Shown here: one piece after another, positions 17,943 through 27,517 of the stretch
How the letters are laid out: each line of letters starts with the position of its first letter
How positions within the stretch are numbered: position 1 is the stretch's first letter
Source of the DNA: Nocardia sp. NRRL S-836
Lineage (GTDB): Bacteria > Actinomycetota > Actinomycetes > Mycobacteriales > Pseudonocardiaceae
Assembly (NCBI RefSeq): GCF_001279525.1
Contig: NZ_LGDY01000123.1
Span: 23,871 to 87,870, forward strand
Direction of reading: 5' to 3'
Length of the DNA stretch: 64,000 nucleotides
Notes under the pieces: generated by a model
Seen by the model: the letters and a program-made list of their open reading frames with translations, nothing else
What the model was told of the DNA's origin: nothing
The model's database searches: none
Position numbers and translations under genes: made by a program

Positions 17943-18365
17943 TCAGACGGTGACGGTGAGCGCCACCTCGATGTTGCCGCGCGTCGCGTTCGAGTACGGG
18001 CAGACCTGGTGGGCCTGCTCGACGAGCTTCTCCGCGACCGCCTGGTCGAGTCCGGGGATGTTCACGGCGAGCTCGACGCCCAGCTGGAAGCCGCCGGTCC
18101 CGTTCGATCCGATCCCCACCTTGGCGGTTACCTCAGAAGAAGCGACCTGAATCTTCCCGGCGCGCGCGACGGCTGCGAGGGCGGAGTTGAAGCACGCTGC
18201 GTAACCGGCCGCGAACAGCTGCTCGGGGTTGGTCGCGTCACCGCCGGGGCCGCCCATCTCCTTGGGGACCGACAGCACCTCGTCGATCACACCGTCGGAG
18301 GAGCGCACCTCGCCGTTGCGGCCCTCGCCGTAAGCAGTCGCCTCGGCCGTGTACAGCGCTTCCAT
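17943..18365 (-). CDS. ohr: Organic hydroperoxide resistance protein (Ohr/OsmC)
   Basis: A 140-aa thiol peroxidase that reduces organic hydroperoxides. The reactive cysteine is C58 (GYAACFNSAL) and the resolving one C122 (CPYSNATR); Arg16 and Glu48 complete the usual active site. ATG 18365 is preceded by GGGAG at 7-nt spacing; an upstream in-frame start would add a non-conserved tail. No MarR-type OhrR lies next to it. Confidence 0.94.
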   Translation of the reverse strand: MEALYTAEATAYGEGRNGEVRSSDGVIDEVLSVPKEMGGPGGDATNPEQLFAAGYAACFNSALAAVARAGKIQVASSEVTAKVGIGSNGTGGFQLGVELAVNIPGLDQAVAEKLVEQAHQVCPYSNATRGNIEVALTVTV

Positions 18366-18447
18366 TCCGCTCTCCCTTGGGTCAGTGGGTGGTTCCACTC
18401 AGGGAGAACGCATCGTGCGCGACTTATCTGCCCGATCGTGACTCAGT

Positions 18448-19017
18448 TCACGCCTGGTGCGCGGCCTGGCGCTGCGCGAACTCGACCACCTGACGGCCGA
18501 TGACCCGCAGGTTCCGGTCGACGTCGGAGTCGGAGCACGAGCCGTCGCCGTCGAACTTGACCTGCGCGGAGTTGATCGCGGAACCCAGCGGCGTCGGCCA
18601 GCCGCGCAACGCGTGCACGATCGAGCGAACCGCGGCGAGCGTGTTCACCGCGGCCTGCCACCCGTAGGCGGCGGTGATCGTGCCGACCGCGCGGCCGTCG
18701 AGGTAGGGGCGCTCGTCGTCACGCAGGTCCTCGATGTAGTCGAGGGCGTTCTTGACCAGGCCGGAGACCGTGCCGTGGTAGCCGGGCGACACGAGGATCA
18801 CGCCGTCGGCCCTGCGCAGGTCCTCGACCATCCGCTTCGCCACGTCGGTGCGTTCCGGCACGGACGGGTCGTAGAACGGCAGCACCAGTTCGGGGCCGCT
18901 GTACTGGATGGTCCGCGCGCCCATTTCGCGAGCACCTTCGAGCGCGACCCGCAGCGCCCGCTCGGACTGCGAGTCGGACCTGATCGAGCCGCCGATGCCC
19001 ACCACCGTCACCGTCAT
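18448..19017 (-). CDS. NADPH-dependent FMN reductase family protein
   Basis: A 189-aa flavodoxin-like reductase. It has the FMN-binding N-terminus GGSIRSDSQSERAL (about residues 8-21) and the SPGYHGTVSGLVKNALD segment (about 79-95) typical of the NADPH_FMN_red family, which reduces FMN, quinones, azo compounds or chromate. ATG 19017 is preceded by GGAAGG. It is divergent from the esterase, with a short dyad in the 65-bp gap. Confidence 0.9.
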   Translation of the reverse strand: MTVTVVGIGGSIRSDSQSERALRVALEGAREMGARTIQYSGPELVLPFYDPSVPERTDVAKRMVEDLRRADGVILVSPGYHGTVSGLVKNALDYIEDLRDDERPYLDGRAVGTITAAYGWQAAVNTLAAVRSIVHALRGWPTPLGSAINSAQVKFDGDGSCSDSDVDRNLRVIGRQVVEFAQRQAAHQA

Positions 19018-19034
19018 GACGCCGATCCTTCCAC

Positions 19035-19050
19035 CTCCAGATACCTGGAG
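19035..19050. promoter_or_regulatory. Short inverted repeat between divergent genes
   Basis: CTCCAG and CTGGAG flank a 4-bp spacer in the gap between the FMN reductase (-) and esterase (+) genes. It could bind a small dimeric regulator of either gene. No local regulator gene is present. Confidence 0.4.
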
Positions 19051-19082
19051 ATCCAGCACTACTGGCTAGTAACATGCACCAC

Positions 19083-20135
19083 ATGTCGAACATCCAGGCG
19101 CGTGTGATGGCCGGCGCCCTGCGCTTCGCGTTCGGTCTGCCCTCACCCGTGCGCCGCCTGATCACGGGGCCCCGGATCCGCCTGGACGGTCAGGACCTGC
19201 ACCCGGACGCGCAGTTGCTGCTCCGCCTCCAGCAGCTGTCCGGAACCGGGTGGCGCACGAGGACAGCTTCGGAGAGCCGGCTGGACCTTGAGTTGAGCAC
19301 GAAGCTCGTCTCCGGTCCCAGGATCACCGGGGTGGGTGCCCGCGACCTCACGATCGGGGAGTTCGCCGGGCGGTTGTACACACCGCACGGGCTGGCGCCG
19401 GGCTCGGCTTTGTTGATCTTCTACCACGGTGGCGGCTGGGTGACCGGCAGCCTGGAGAGCCACGACAACCTGTGCCGCTTCCTCGCCCGTGAGGCCGGCG
19501 TGCGGGTGCTGGCGGCGGACTACCGGCTCGCGCCCGAGTACCCGTTCCCCGCGGCGGCCGACGACGCGGCCGAGGTGCTGCGCTACGCCGTGACCAAGGC
19601 GGCGGACCTGGGCATCGACCCGCGCCGGATCGCACTGGGCGGCGACAGCGCGGGCGGCAACCTCGCGGCGGTGACCGCGCACGGCGCCGAGGTCGACCTG
19701 GCGTTCCTGCTGCTGTTGTACCCCGGTGTGGACGCGTCGGTGCGGCGCCGGTCGCGGGAGCTCTTCGGCAACGGGTTCTTCCTCACCGACGAGAAGATGG
19801 ACTGGTTCCTCGACCAGTACAGCGCCGGTGGCCGCGACCGGCACGACCCGCGGCTGTCGATCATGCTGGCCGAGGACCTGTCCGGGCTGCCGCCGACCTA
19901 CATCGCGACCGCGGGCTACGACCCGTTGCGCGACGAGGGCGAGGCCTTCGCCGAACGGCTGGCCGCCGAGGGCGTGCCGGTGGTGCTGCGGCGGCACGAG
20001 GGCCTGTTCCACGGGTTCGCGAACGTGCTCGGCGTGGGCGGAATCTTCCGCGAGGCCGTGTCCGAGGCCGTCGGCGCGCTGCGGACCGGCCTGGCCCTCG
20101 CGAACTCTGCCCAGGACGTCCCCGAGACCGCCTGA
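19083..20135 (+). CDS. HSL-family alpha/beta hydrolase (esterase/lipase)
   Basis: A 350-aa hormone-sensitive-lipase-type carboxylesterase. The oxyanion motif HGGG is at residues 115-118 and the nucleophile S189 in GDSAGG; Asp (GYDPLRDEG) and His (LFHGF) follow near the C-terminus. It resembles the mycobacterial Lip enzymes that cut short acyl esters. ATG 19083 is preferred over ATG 19074 because TAACAT at 19070-19075 lies 7 nt before it, a leaderless promoter that would put 19074 inside the -10 element. Confidence 0.92.
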   Translation: MSNIQARVMAGALRFAFGLPSPVRRLITGPRIRLDGQDLHPDAQLLLRLQQLSGTGWRTRTASESRLDLELSTKLVSGPRITGVGARDLTIGEFAGRLYTPHGLAPGSALLIFYHGGGWVTGSLESHDNLCRFLAREAGVRVLAADYRLAPEYPFPAAADDAAEVLRYAVTKAADLGIDPRRIALGGDSAGGNLAAVTAHGAEVDLAFLLLLYPGVDASVRRRSRELFGNGFFLTDEKMDWFLDQYSAGGRDRHDPRLSIMLAEDLSGLPPTYIATAGYDPLRDEGEAFAERLAAEGVPVVLRRHEGLFHGFANVLGVGGIFREAVSEAVGALRTGLALANSAQDVPETA

Positions 20136-20139
20136 CCGG

Positions 20140-21312
20140 TCAGGCCGCCACCGGCTGCCGCTGCCGGCTCAGCAGGTAGCCGACACCGGCGACCGCCAGC
20201 CCGGCCACACCCGCGACGACGAAGCCGAGCGCGGGCCCGCCGTGATCCACGGCGAGGCCCGCGAGCGGCTGCCCGGCCGCGACCCCGAACGTGAACGCCG
20301 ACCCCTGCACCCCGAGCGCCATCCCGCGCGCCGACGGGGGCGCGAGCTTGCTGATCTGCTCGCTCGACGCGGCGATCGTGGGCGCGCACAGCAGGTTCAT
20401 CGGGATCAACGCGAGCGCCAGCACCGCCACGTTCCCGTCACCCAGCCCCACCGGCAGCTCCAGCAACGCCATCCCCGCGAGCAGCACGACCCCGCCCGGC
20501 ACCCGCCGCAGCCCGCCGTAGACGAGCCCGCCGAACGCCGACGCCGCGCACATCACCACGAAGATCAGGCCCAGCCAGCCCTGCCTGCCCGCGTGCTCCA
20601 GGCTCGCGATCGACGCGAGCTCCATGCCCGACAGCACCATCGTGGCCCCGAACGGGATGATCAGCGCCGCGATCATGGGTCCGCGCAGCCACGACTGCCA
20701 GCGCGGTGCCGGTTGCGTCGTGACCTCGTCCTCGTGCACCAGCGGCGGGTTCACCACGTACAGCAGCACGCACGCGAGCACGATGGCCACACCGATCGAC
20801 ACCAGCGCCAGGCCGGTCGAGAACTTCGTCGCGAGCAGCACCCCGGCCGCGGGCCCGACCATGAACGACAGCTCGACCGAGATCGAGTCCAGCGAGAACG
20901 CCGGCCTGCGCTGCGGTTCCGGCACCAGCGCCGTGAGCGCCTGCCGGCCGATCGACATCACCGGCACCGCGAACAACCCGTTGGCGAACGCCAGCGGCAG
21001 CAGCCAGTGGTAGCTCAGCAACGGCGCCGTCAGCCAGAACACGCCCTCCACCAGCGCGCTGACGGTGAGCGTGATCCGCAGCCCCCGCCTGTCGATCAGC
21101 CGCCCCATCAGCGGCGATCCCAGCCCGATGCCCACCATCGTCGCGAACCCGACCGCGCCCGCCGCCGCGTAGCCCTTGTCGAGCGAGGTCACGACGTGCA
21201 GCGTCACCGTCACGCCCGCCGCCGTCGGGGCGATCCGCGCGAGCAGTACCAGCAGCATCAGCGACCGCACACCGGGCAGCGCGAGGACGTGTTTGAAGGG
21301 GGCGAGGTTCAC
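20140..21312 (-). CDS. MFS transporter (paralogue 2)
   Basis: A 390-aa 12-helix major facilitator, clearly related to the protein at 8466-9638 (same NLAPFKHVL start, same loop motif GSPLMGRLIDRRGLR). GTG 21312 is chosen by alignment with that paralogue; GTG 21318 is two codons earlier. Drug or metabolite export is likely. It is convergent with the esterase, with only 4 bp between the stops. Confidence 0.87.
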   Translation of the reverse strand: MNLAPFKHVLALPGVRSLMLLVLLARIAPTAAGVTVTLHVVTSLDKGYAAAGAVGFATMVGIGLGSPLMGRLIDRRGLRITLTVSALVEGVFWLTAPLLSYHWLLPLAFANGLFAVPVMSIGRQALTALVPEPQRRPAFSLDSISVELSFMVGPAAGVLLATKFSTGLALVSIGVAIVLACVLLYVVNPPLVHEDEVTTQPAPRWQSWLRGPMIAALIIPFGATMVLSGMELASIASLEHAGRQGWLGLIFVVMCAASAFGGLVYGGLRRVPGGVVLLAGMALLELPVGLGDGNVAVLALALIPMNLLCAPTIAASSEQISKLAPPSARGMALGVQGSAFTFGVAAGQPLAGLAVDHGGPALGFVVAGVAGLAVAGVGYLLSRQRQPVAA

Positions 21313-21375
21313 CCCCACATCGTCACCCGGCTGGCAAGCGCGTTTCGGCTGTTCAGGACGCGCCCGGCACAGCGG

Positions 21376-23826
21376 CTACCGCCCGGGCGGGCCACCCGGT
21401 TCGGTGGGCAGCGTGATCGGCGGCGGCTCGTTCGGGTTGCCGGGGTCGGGGTTGCCGGGGTTCGGCGTTCCGGTCGGGTCGGTCGGCGCGGGCGGCGGCA
21501 CGTAGCCGGAGCTCACCGACAGCGTGATCACCGTGCCGCGCAACGCGTTGCCGCGCGGCGACTGGCTGACGACGGTGCCCTTGGGCCGGTCGGAGTTGAT
21601 CGTCTGCTGGCTCGTCTTGTACCCGGCCTGCTCCAGCGTCCGCACCGCGTCGTTGACCTGGCGGCCGACGACGTCCGGGATCTGGATCTCCCGGCCGCCC
21701 TTGAGGTAGCGCGGCTCGACCGGGGGCAGCTGCGCGACCGGCAGGGTGGCGTGCACCTTCGACATCGTGTCGAACCACGTGCGCGCGGGGATGGTGCCGC
21801 CGAAGATGTTGCCGTTGCCGCACAGGCGGGGCGCGCCGGTGACGCAGATCGGGCGGGGCGAGGTGCCGTCGTTGAACGTCTGCACGGCGCCCGCGAAGTC
21901 CGGCGTCGCGCCGATGAACGCGGCCGACTTGTACTCCTCCGTGGTGCCGGTCTTGCCGATCATCGGGCGGGTCCACTTGAACGCGCGGGCGGCCGCGGCG
22001 GCGGTGCCGTTGCCGAGGTCGTCCTTGCTCATGCCCGTCGCGAGGCCGTTGGCGAGGCCCTCGCTGACGACCTGCTCGCACGGCGCCTCGTTGACCTGCA
22101 CGGCCTTGCCGTTGCGGTCGAGGACCTTCGCGAGCGGCGTGGGCGGGCACCACTTGCCGCCGGACACGATGGTCGCGGCGACGTTCGCGAGCTCCAGAGT
22201 GGACACCGGGGCCGGCGACAGCGTGAAGGAGGCGTTGCCGCCGTCCTGCTTGTAGAACTCGGTCTGCGAGATGCGGTTCTGCTTCTCCTTGGCCTTCGGG
22301 TCGGGCCGCATGCCCTGCAGGTTCGTCGCCATCGTGTCGCGCATGCCCAGCCGCGAGGCCATGTCGACCACCGCGTCCAGCCCGGTCTGCTCCTCCAGGA
22401 TCACGAAGCCGGTGTTCGGCGAGGTCTGCAGGGCCTGTTGCAGCGACATCGACGACGGGTAGCTCGAGTCGAAGTTCGACAGGCAGTACCAGCGGGTGCC
22501 GGGCTCACCGGTGCTCGGGCAGCGCTGGGCGCCACCCTTGAACACCCGCGAGGTGTAGGACGTCGGCGTCGCGATGGTGTTCTCGATGCCCAGGCCCTTC
22601 TCCAGGGCCGCGGCGGCGGTGAAGACCTTGTAGACCGAGCCGGCGCCGAACTTGTTCTCCACACCGCTGGGCAGGTCGAACGTCGTCTGGTTCAGGTCCG
22701 CCTTCAGGCCGTAGTCGCGGTTCGCCACCAGCGCGAGCACGTCGTGGCGTTCCTTGCCGGGCTTCACCACGGCCATCGTGTTCGCGATTCCCGGCGTGCC
22801 CTTGGCGACCCCGGCCTCCGCCGCTGCCTTCGCCTGCGAGGTGACCGTTCTGTCCAAAGTGGTCTGGATCGTGTAGCCGCCGGTGCGCAGCTGTTCTTCG
22901 CTGAAACCCGCGCGTTGCAAGTAGTTCACGACGTAGGAACAGAAGAAGCCGTTTTCCGGTCCGGCACCCACACAACCGTTCGGCGGCGTGCGGACCGGGT
23001 TCGCCAGACCGAGCCCTTCCTTCTTCGCCGCCTCGCCCGCGTCACGCGAGAGCTTGTCGTTCTCGACCATCCGGTCGATCACTTTGTTGCGCCGCTCCAG
23101 CGCTTTGTCCGGATACGCTTCGGGGTCGAGCGCTGACGGGCTGTTGACCATTCCGGCGAGCATCGCCGCCTGGGGAACGGTCAACTTGTCCGGCGTGGTG
23201 CTGAAGTAAGCCTGGGCGGCCGCCGCGATCCCGTAAATGGTCGAACCAAATGGGACCACGTTGAGGTAGCGGGCGAGGATCTCCTCCTTGCCCAGCTTCC
23301 GCTCCAGCTGCAGGGAGATCCGGGCCTCGCGCATCTTGCGCGCGATGGTCTGCTCCTGCGCCTTGGCCTGCTCCAGCTTGTTGTTCCGCGCCACGACGTG
23401 GACGAGGTAGTTCTTGACGTACTGCTGCGTCAGCGTCGACGCGCCCTGCGAGACCGAGCCGCTCACCTGGTTCGTCAGGCCGGCGCGGATGGTGCCCTTC
23501 CAGTCCACGCCCTGGTGCTCGTAGAACCGGCGGTCCTCGACCGAGATCAGCGCGGCCTTCATCGTCGGCGAGATCTTCTCCGGCGGTGTCAGCACGCGGT
23601 ACTGGTCGTACAGGTAGGCGATCGGCGCGCCTTCCTTGTCGGTGACGGTCGTGATCAGCGGTGGGTCCGTGGTCACGAGGTCGGCGGAGATGCTGTCCAC
23701 GGTGTCGCTGGCCCGGTTGGACACCAGGCCTGTCGCGCCCACGACTGGGAACAGCATGCCGGCGAGGAGAACCCCAGCCAGCAGGCACAGGCCGAGCATC
23801 TTGAGCACGCCATTCCTGACTCGCAC
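21376..23826 (-). CDS. ponA2: Bifunctional class A penicillin-binding protein with PASTA domain
   Basis: An 816-aa peptidoglycan synthase. It has a short cytoplasmic tail, a membrane anchor (about residues 10-34), a glycosyltransferase domain with catalytic E97 (SVEDRRFYEHQG), and a transpeptidase domain with S397xxK400, SPN (469-471) and KTG (625-627). One PASTA domain (about 712-773) and a Pro/Gly-rich tail complete it. Domain order and the divergent WhiB gene match M. tuberculosis PonA2/Rv3682. GTG 23826 has TACGCT 7 nt upstream (leaderless type); a GTG six codons on, with AGGA before it, is an alternative. Confidence 0.95.
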   Translation of the reverse strand: MRVRNGVLKMLGLCLLAGVLLAGMLFPVVGATGLVSNRASDTVDSISADLVTTDPPLITTVTDKEGAPIAYLYDQYRVLTPPEKISPTMKAALISVEDRRFYEHQGVDWKGTIRAGLTNQVSGSVSQGASTLTQQYVKNYLVHVVARNNKLEQAKAQEQTIARKMREARISLQLERKLGKEEILARYLNVVPFGSTIYGIAAAAQAYFSTTPDKLTVPQAAMLAGMVNSPSALDPEAYPDKALERRNKVIDRMVENDKLSRDAGEAAKKEGLGLANPVRTPPNGCVGAGPENGFFCSYVVNYLQRAGFSEEQLRTGGYTIQTTLDRTVTSQAKAAAEAGVAKGTPGIANTMAVVKPGKERHDVLALVANRDYGLKADLNQTTFDLPSGVENKFGAGSVYKVFTAAAALEKGLGIENTIATPTSYTSRVFKGGAQRCPSTGEPGTRWYCLSNFDSSYPSSMSLQQALQTSPNTGFVILEEQTGLDAVVDMASRLGMRDTMATNLQGMRPDPKAKEKQNRISQTEFYKQDGGNASFTLSPAPVSTLELANVAATIVSGGKWCPPTPLAKVLDRNGKAVQVNEAPCEQVVSEGLANGLATGMSKDDLGNGTAAAAARAFKWTRPMIGKTGTTEEYKSAAFIGATPDFAGAVQTFNDGTSPRPICVTGAPRLCGNGNIFGGTIPARTWFDTMSKVHATLPVAQLPPVEPRYLKGGREIQIPDVVGRQVNDAVRTLEQAGYKTSQQTINSDRPKGTVVSQSPRGNALRGTVITLSVSSGYVPPPAPTDPTGTPNPGNPDPGNPNEPPPITLPTEPGGPPGR

Positions 23827-24063
23827 GCAGGTCAGCGTACGCCGTACACGAACGGGTGAAGGTGATCAGTAAGGGCCGTTACTCAGCATGAGTAGACATA
23901 CGCAAGACAGGTAACAGTCGGGTGACCCAGGCTTGGACAGGGAACCGAACGGCACTACAGTCCGTCAACGTCCAAGGAATGCAGCCGTAGCTCGAACGCT
24001 ACGGCATCCGTGGCAGGGGTGTGGCGGATTTCCACATTTGGACAGCACTGAGGAGTGGGGGAT

Positions 24064-24354
24064 ATGAACCAGGGGGATTGGCGTATCAACGCTTCGTGCC
24101 GTGACGAGGAGCCGGATCAGCTCTTCGTCCGCGGTGCGGAGCAGCGCAAGGCGAAGCTCGTGTGCCTCGGTTGTCCGGTGCGCATGGAATGCCTGGCCGA
24201 AGCGCTCGACAACAGGATCGAGTTCGGTGTCTGGGGTGGGATGACGGAGCGTGAACGACGCGCTCTGCTGCGTCGCCGTCCCGACGTTACGTCTTGGTAC
24301 GAATTGCTCGACAATGCGCGCCAGGAACACCACGAGGACTCGCGAGTCGGCTAG
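24064..24354 (+). CDS. whiB4: WhiB-family Fe-S transcription factor (WhiB4-like)
   Basis: A 96-aa iron-sulphur redox sensor that binds DNA or sigma factors. The cluster ligands are C12, C34, C37 and C43; GVWGGM (55-60) is the WhiB turn motif, followed by a basic tail. Position beside ponA2 and the ArsA-like ATPases matches M. tuberculosis whiB4. ATG 24064 has GGAG/GGGGG upstream; GTG 24055 is possible. The 237-bp gap to ponA2 holds the divergent promoters. Confidence 0.93.
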   Translation: MNQGDWRINASCRDEEPDQLFVRGAEQRKAKLVCLGCPVRMECLAEALDNRIEFGVWGGMTERERRALLRRRPDVTSWYELLDNARQEHHEDSRVG

Positions 24355-24390
24355 TTCGCGTCCGTCGCGGCACAAAAGATCAACACGGCA

Positions 24391-25515
24391 CTACTCCCCG
24401 GCCAGCCGGCGGCCGATCTCACGAAGGCCGTCGAGGTCGTGCACGTCCGCGGGCAACGCGGGCACGCCGACCAGCGCGACACCGGGGTGAGCACGCGTGA
24501 ACCGGGCCAGCAGCCGCTTCTCCCGATCGGCGACCGCCACCCGGTCCGCGTGCAGCCGGAGCACCGCCGCCGCGAGCGGCGCCTCACCGGAACGGTCGAG
24601 GTCGTCCGCCGCGGCGTGGGCCTTCGCCGCGGGCAGGTCCACCGCCAGCACGGGGTGGGTCCTGTTCGCGACGAGCCCGCACAACGGCATGTTCTCCGCG
24701 CTGAGCCGTTCCACGAAGTAGCTGGCCTCGCGCAGCGCGTCCGGCTCCGCCGCCGCCACCACCACGAAACCGGTGCCCGGCGAGCGGAGCAGCTCGTACG
24801 TGCGCTGGGCCCGTTCGCGGAAGCCGCCGAACATGCTGTCGAACGCCTGCACGAACGTCGACGCGTCCTGCAGCAGCTGACCGCCGACGATGGTCGACAC
24901 CGCGCGCGTGAACAGGCTGAACCCGGTGCCGACGATCTTGAGCAGGCCACGGCCGCTCGCACGTGCCGGTGCCGAGAGCATCCGGATGAACTTGCCGTCG
25001 AGCACCGTGGACAGCCGCTGCGGCGCGTCCAGGAAGTCGAGCGCGGAGCGGCTCGGCGGGGTGTCGACCACGATCAGGTCCCACTCGTCCTGCGCCACCA
25101 GCTGGCCCAGCTTCTCCATCGCCATGTACTCCTGCGTGCCGGAGAACGACGACGAGATGGTCTGGTAGAAGGGGTTCGACAGGATCTGGTCGGCCCGGTC
25201 GCGCCCGGCGTGGGTCAGCACCATGTCGTCGAACGTGCGGCGCATGTCCAGCATCATCGCGAACAGCTCGCCCTTGGGCTCGAAGCCCTCCACGACGACC
25301 TCGCGCGGGTGGTTGTCGAGCTCCCGCAGCCCCAGCGACTGCGCCAGCCTGCGCGCGGGGTCGATCGTCAGCACCACCACGCGCCGGCCCCGCTCGGCCG
25401 CCCGCAACGCCAGCGCCGCCGCGGTCGTGGTCTTGCCGACGCCACCGGACCCGCAGCACACCAGCACGCGCGTCGCCGGGTCGTCGAGCAACGGGTCGAA
25501 GTCGAGCCTGTTCAC
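24391..25515 (-). CDS. ArsA-like P-loop ATPase (Rv3680-like)
   Basis: A 374-aa anion-transporting-ATPase-type protein with deviant Walker [14 protein letters not shown] (about residues 20-32) and a switch motif [15 protein letters not shown]. It forms a pair with the upstream gene, as Rv3679/Rv3680 do in M. tuberculosis. The mycobacterial pair has been described as a membrane-associated ATPase complex that helps cells tolerate oxidative and nitrosative stress. No arsenical resistance genes are nearby, so an arsenite role is unlikely. GTG 25515 overlaps the upstream stop. Confidence 0.9.
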   Translation of the reverse strand: MNRLDFDPLLDDPATRVLVCCGSGGVGKTTTAAALALRAAERGRRVVVLTIDPARRLAQSLGLRELDNHPREVVVEGFEPKGELFAMMLDMRRTFDDMVLTHAGRDRADQILSNPFYQTISSSFSGTQEYMAMEKLGQLVAQDEWDLIVVDTPPSRSALDFLDAPQRLSTVLDGKFIRMLSAPARASGRGLLKIVGTGFSLFTRAVSTIVGGQLLQDASTFVQAFDSMFGGFRERAQRTYELLRSPGTGFVVVAAAEPDALREASYFVERLSAENMPLCGLVANRTHPVLAVDLPAAKAHAAADDLDRSGEAPLAAAVLRLHADRVAVADREKRLLARFTRAHPGVALVGVPALPADVHDLDGLREIGRRLAGE

Positions 25516-26504
25516 CGCACACCCGCCGCGACCAGCACCTCGGCCAGCTCGTAGAGCGCGGCCACGTCCACCCCGTCGGTCAGCTCCGGCAGGTCGACGG
25601 TCGGCAGGTCCGACTCGCGCAGCAGCTCCATCGCCTCCTGCTGCGAGCGCACCCGGATGGCGTGCTCGACGGTCTCCTCGACCAGGTCCTCCAGGGTGTC
25701 CTCGGCGAGGTCCAGCCCGGCCGCCACGAGCCCGGCGCGCACCCGTGCGGCGTCCACCCGGCCGTCCGCGGCCGCGGGCAGCGACCGCACCGGCAGCCGC
25801 GTCGGCTGCACCCGGTTCACCAGCACCGCGCCCGGCCGCAGGTCCGCGGCGTCGAGCTCGGTGACCGCGTCGAGCGTCTCGCGCACCGGCATCTCCTCCA
25901 GCAGCGCGACCAGGTGCACCGCCGTGTCACCGGAGTGCAGCAGCCGCACCACGCCCTCGCTCTGCCCCTTGATCGGCCCCACCTTGGCGAGGTCGGCCAT
26001 CGCCTTCGTGACGTCCAGGAACTTCACCACCCGCCCCGTCGGCGGCGCGTCCAGCACGACCGCGTCGTAGCAGTGCCGGCCGCCGTCACCGGTGCGGTTG
26101 ACCGTCTCCTTCACCTTGCCGGTCAGCAGCACGTCCCGCAGGCCGGGCGCGAGCGTGGTCGCGAACTCGATCGCGCCCATCTTGCGCAGCGTCCGCCCCG
26201 CGAAGCCGAGGTTGTAGAACATCGCCAGGTACTCCAGCAGCGCGGCCTCGGCGTCCACGGCCAGCGCGTGCACCTCACCGCCGCCCGGCGCGGACGCGAT
26301 CCGCTCCTCGGAGTAGGGCAGCGGGGCCCGGTCGAAGAGCTGGGCGATGCCCTGCCGTCCCTCGACCTCGACCAGCAGCACCCGGCGGCCTCCGGTGGCG
26401 AGCGCGAGCGCCAGCGCGGCCGCGACCGTGGTCTTGCCGGTGCCGCCCTTGCCGGAGACCACGTGCAGACGGGCTCGGGTCAGCTCCTCGGTCCACGACG
26501 TCAC
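25512..26504 (-). CDS. ArsA-like P-loop ATPase (Rv3679-like)
   Basis: A 330-aa first member of the ArsA-like pair, with Walker [16 protein letters not shown] (about residues 17-31) and [16 protein letters not shown]. It overlaps its partner by 4 bp (GTGA), so equal synthesis of both subunits is expected. GTG 26504 follows TAGTCT (complement of 26511-26516) by 6 nt, a leaderless promoter. Confidence 0.92.
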   Translation of the reverse strand: MTSWTEELTRARLHVVSGKGGTGKTTVAAALALALATGGRRVLLVEVEGRQGIAQLFDRAPLPYSEERIASAPGGGEVHALAVDAEAALLEYLAMFYNLGFAGRTLRKMGAIEFATTLAPGLRDVLLTGKVKETVNRTGDGGRHCYDAVVLDAPPTGRVVKFLDVTKAMADLAKVGPIKGQSEGVVRLLHSGDTAVHLVALLEEMPVRETLDAVTELDAADLRPGAVLVNRVQPTRLPVRSLPAAADGRVDAARVRAGLVAAGLDLAEDTLEDLVEETVEHAIRVRSQQEAMELLRESDLPTVDLPELTDGVDVAALYELAEVLVAAGVR

Positions 26505-26548
26505 CCGTCCAGACTATGTGTGAATCCGGTCAGACGTGGATCGGTCGG

Positions 26549-26800
26549 TCAATCGACCAGCGTGAGGAAGAGAACGGCCGCGGCGGTCGCGGCGACCAAC
26601 GCCCAGGCCACGGCCGACGGCAGCCAGAACGCGATGGCGGCCGTGAGGACGGCCACGACCGCCAGCCCGATCAGCCCGGCCTGCCAGACCTGCGTGCGCC
26701 GGCTGTGCTTGCGGTCGCGCACCTGGGCCATGGCGACGAGCACCATCACCAGCCCGCTCACCACGAACGCGCCGGTGGCGACGATCCGCCAGGTCTCCAT
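26549..26800 (-). CDS. Small membrane protein
   Basis: An 83-aa protein with three hydrophobic segments (about residues 5-25, 40-60 and 62-80) and a basic loop (RDRKHSRRTQ). The function is unknown. ATG 26800 gives METWRIV; the longer upstream frame overlaps the DUF4177 gene on the other strand and is not membrane-like. Confidence 0.75.
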   Translation of the reverse strand: METWRIVATGAFVVSGLVMVLVAMAQVRDRKHSRRTQVWQAGLIGLAVVAVLTAAIAFWLPSAVAWALVAATAAAVLFLTLVD

Positions 26801-26869
26801 GTGATCAAGGTAGCTCGAAGGTCGAGAACCGCGCAGAGGGCGAGCGGGTGGCGCGTTACGCTTCCGCGC

Positions 26870-27025
26870 ATGACGAAGTGGGAGTACGCGACCGTTCCGC
26901 TCTTGATCCACGCCACCAAGCAGATCCTCGACCAGTGGGGCGAGGACGGCTGGGAGCTGGTCACCGTGCTGACCAACCCCACCGGTGAGCAGCACGTCGC
27001 GTACCTGAAGCGGGTGAAGGCATGA
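26870..27025 (+). CDS. DUF4177 family small protein
   Basis: A 51-aa DUF4177 protein (KWEYATVPLL, QWGEDGWELV), a conserved actinobacterial small protein of unknown role. The same small gene precedes the RidA gene in M. tuberculosis (Rv3678A). ATG 26870 follows TACGCT (26857-26862) by 7 nt, a leaderless start. The stop overlaps ridA (ATGA). Confidence 0.88.
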   Translation: MTKWEYATVPLLIHATKQILDQWGEDGWELVTVLTNPTGEQHVAYLKRVKA

Positions 27026-27474
27026 CCTGGTCCGCACGCTTGCAGGAGCTCGGCATCGAGCTGCCCGGCGTCGCCGCCCCGCTCGCCGCCTACGTGCCCG
27101 CCGTGCAGAGCGGGTCCTGGGTGTACACCTCGGGCCAGCTGCCGTTCGTCGACGGCAAGCTCCCGGCCACCGGCAAGGTCGGCGCCGACGTCTCGCCGGA
27201 GGAGGCCAAGGCGTACGCGCGGACGTGCATCCTCAACGCGCTCGCGGCGGTCCACGACCTCGTGGGCGTTGACTCGATCAAGCGGATCGTGAAGGTTGTG
27301 GGCTTCGTCGCCTCCGCGGAGGGCTTCACCGGCCAGCCCGGTGTCGTGAACGGGGCGTCGGAGCTGCTGGGGGAGGTCTTCGGTGACGCGGGCAGGCACG
27401 CCCGGTCCGCCGTGGGCGTCGCCGAGCTGCCGATCGGCGCGCCGGTCGAGGTCGAACTGATCGTCGAGGTCTGA
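27022..27474 (+). CDS. RidA family protein
   Basis: A 150-aa YjgF/YER057c/RidA-type protein. Classic RidA enzymes deaminate reactive enamine/imine intermediates such as 2-aminoacrylate. Seen here are YTSGQLPFVDGKLP (about residues 35-48) and NALAAVHDLVG; this subgroup (Rv3678c-like) differs from true RidA and its substrate is not known. It is translationally coupled to the DUF4177 gene. Confidence 0.9.
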   Translation: MTWSARLQELGIELPGVAAPLAAYVPAVQSGSWVYTSGQLPFVDGKLPATGKVGADVSPEEAKAYARTCILNALAAVHDLVGVDSIKRIVKVVGFVASAEGFTGQPGVVNGASELLGEVFGDAGRHARSAVGVAELPIGAPVEVELIVEV

Positions 27475-27517
27475 GGTCTCCCGGTCGTAGTCCCGGGTTT
27501 CCGCTGAAGGGTGTGAC

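Noticed and set aside
19726..23136. Plus-strand open frame of 1136 codons
   Set aside because: It runs antisense through the esterase end, an MFS gene and ponA2; the predicted protein is Arg/Pro/His-rich without domains. It is a high-GC shadow frame.
24391..26504. Arsenite efflux operon
   Set aside because: The ATPases are ArsA-like but match the Rv3679/Rv3680 pair in context; no arsB, arsC, arsD or arsR is nearby.
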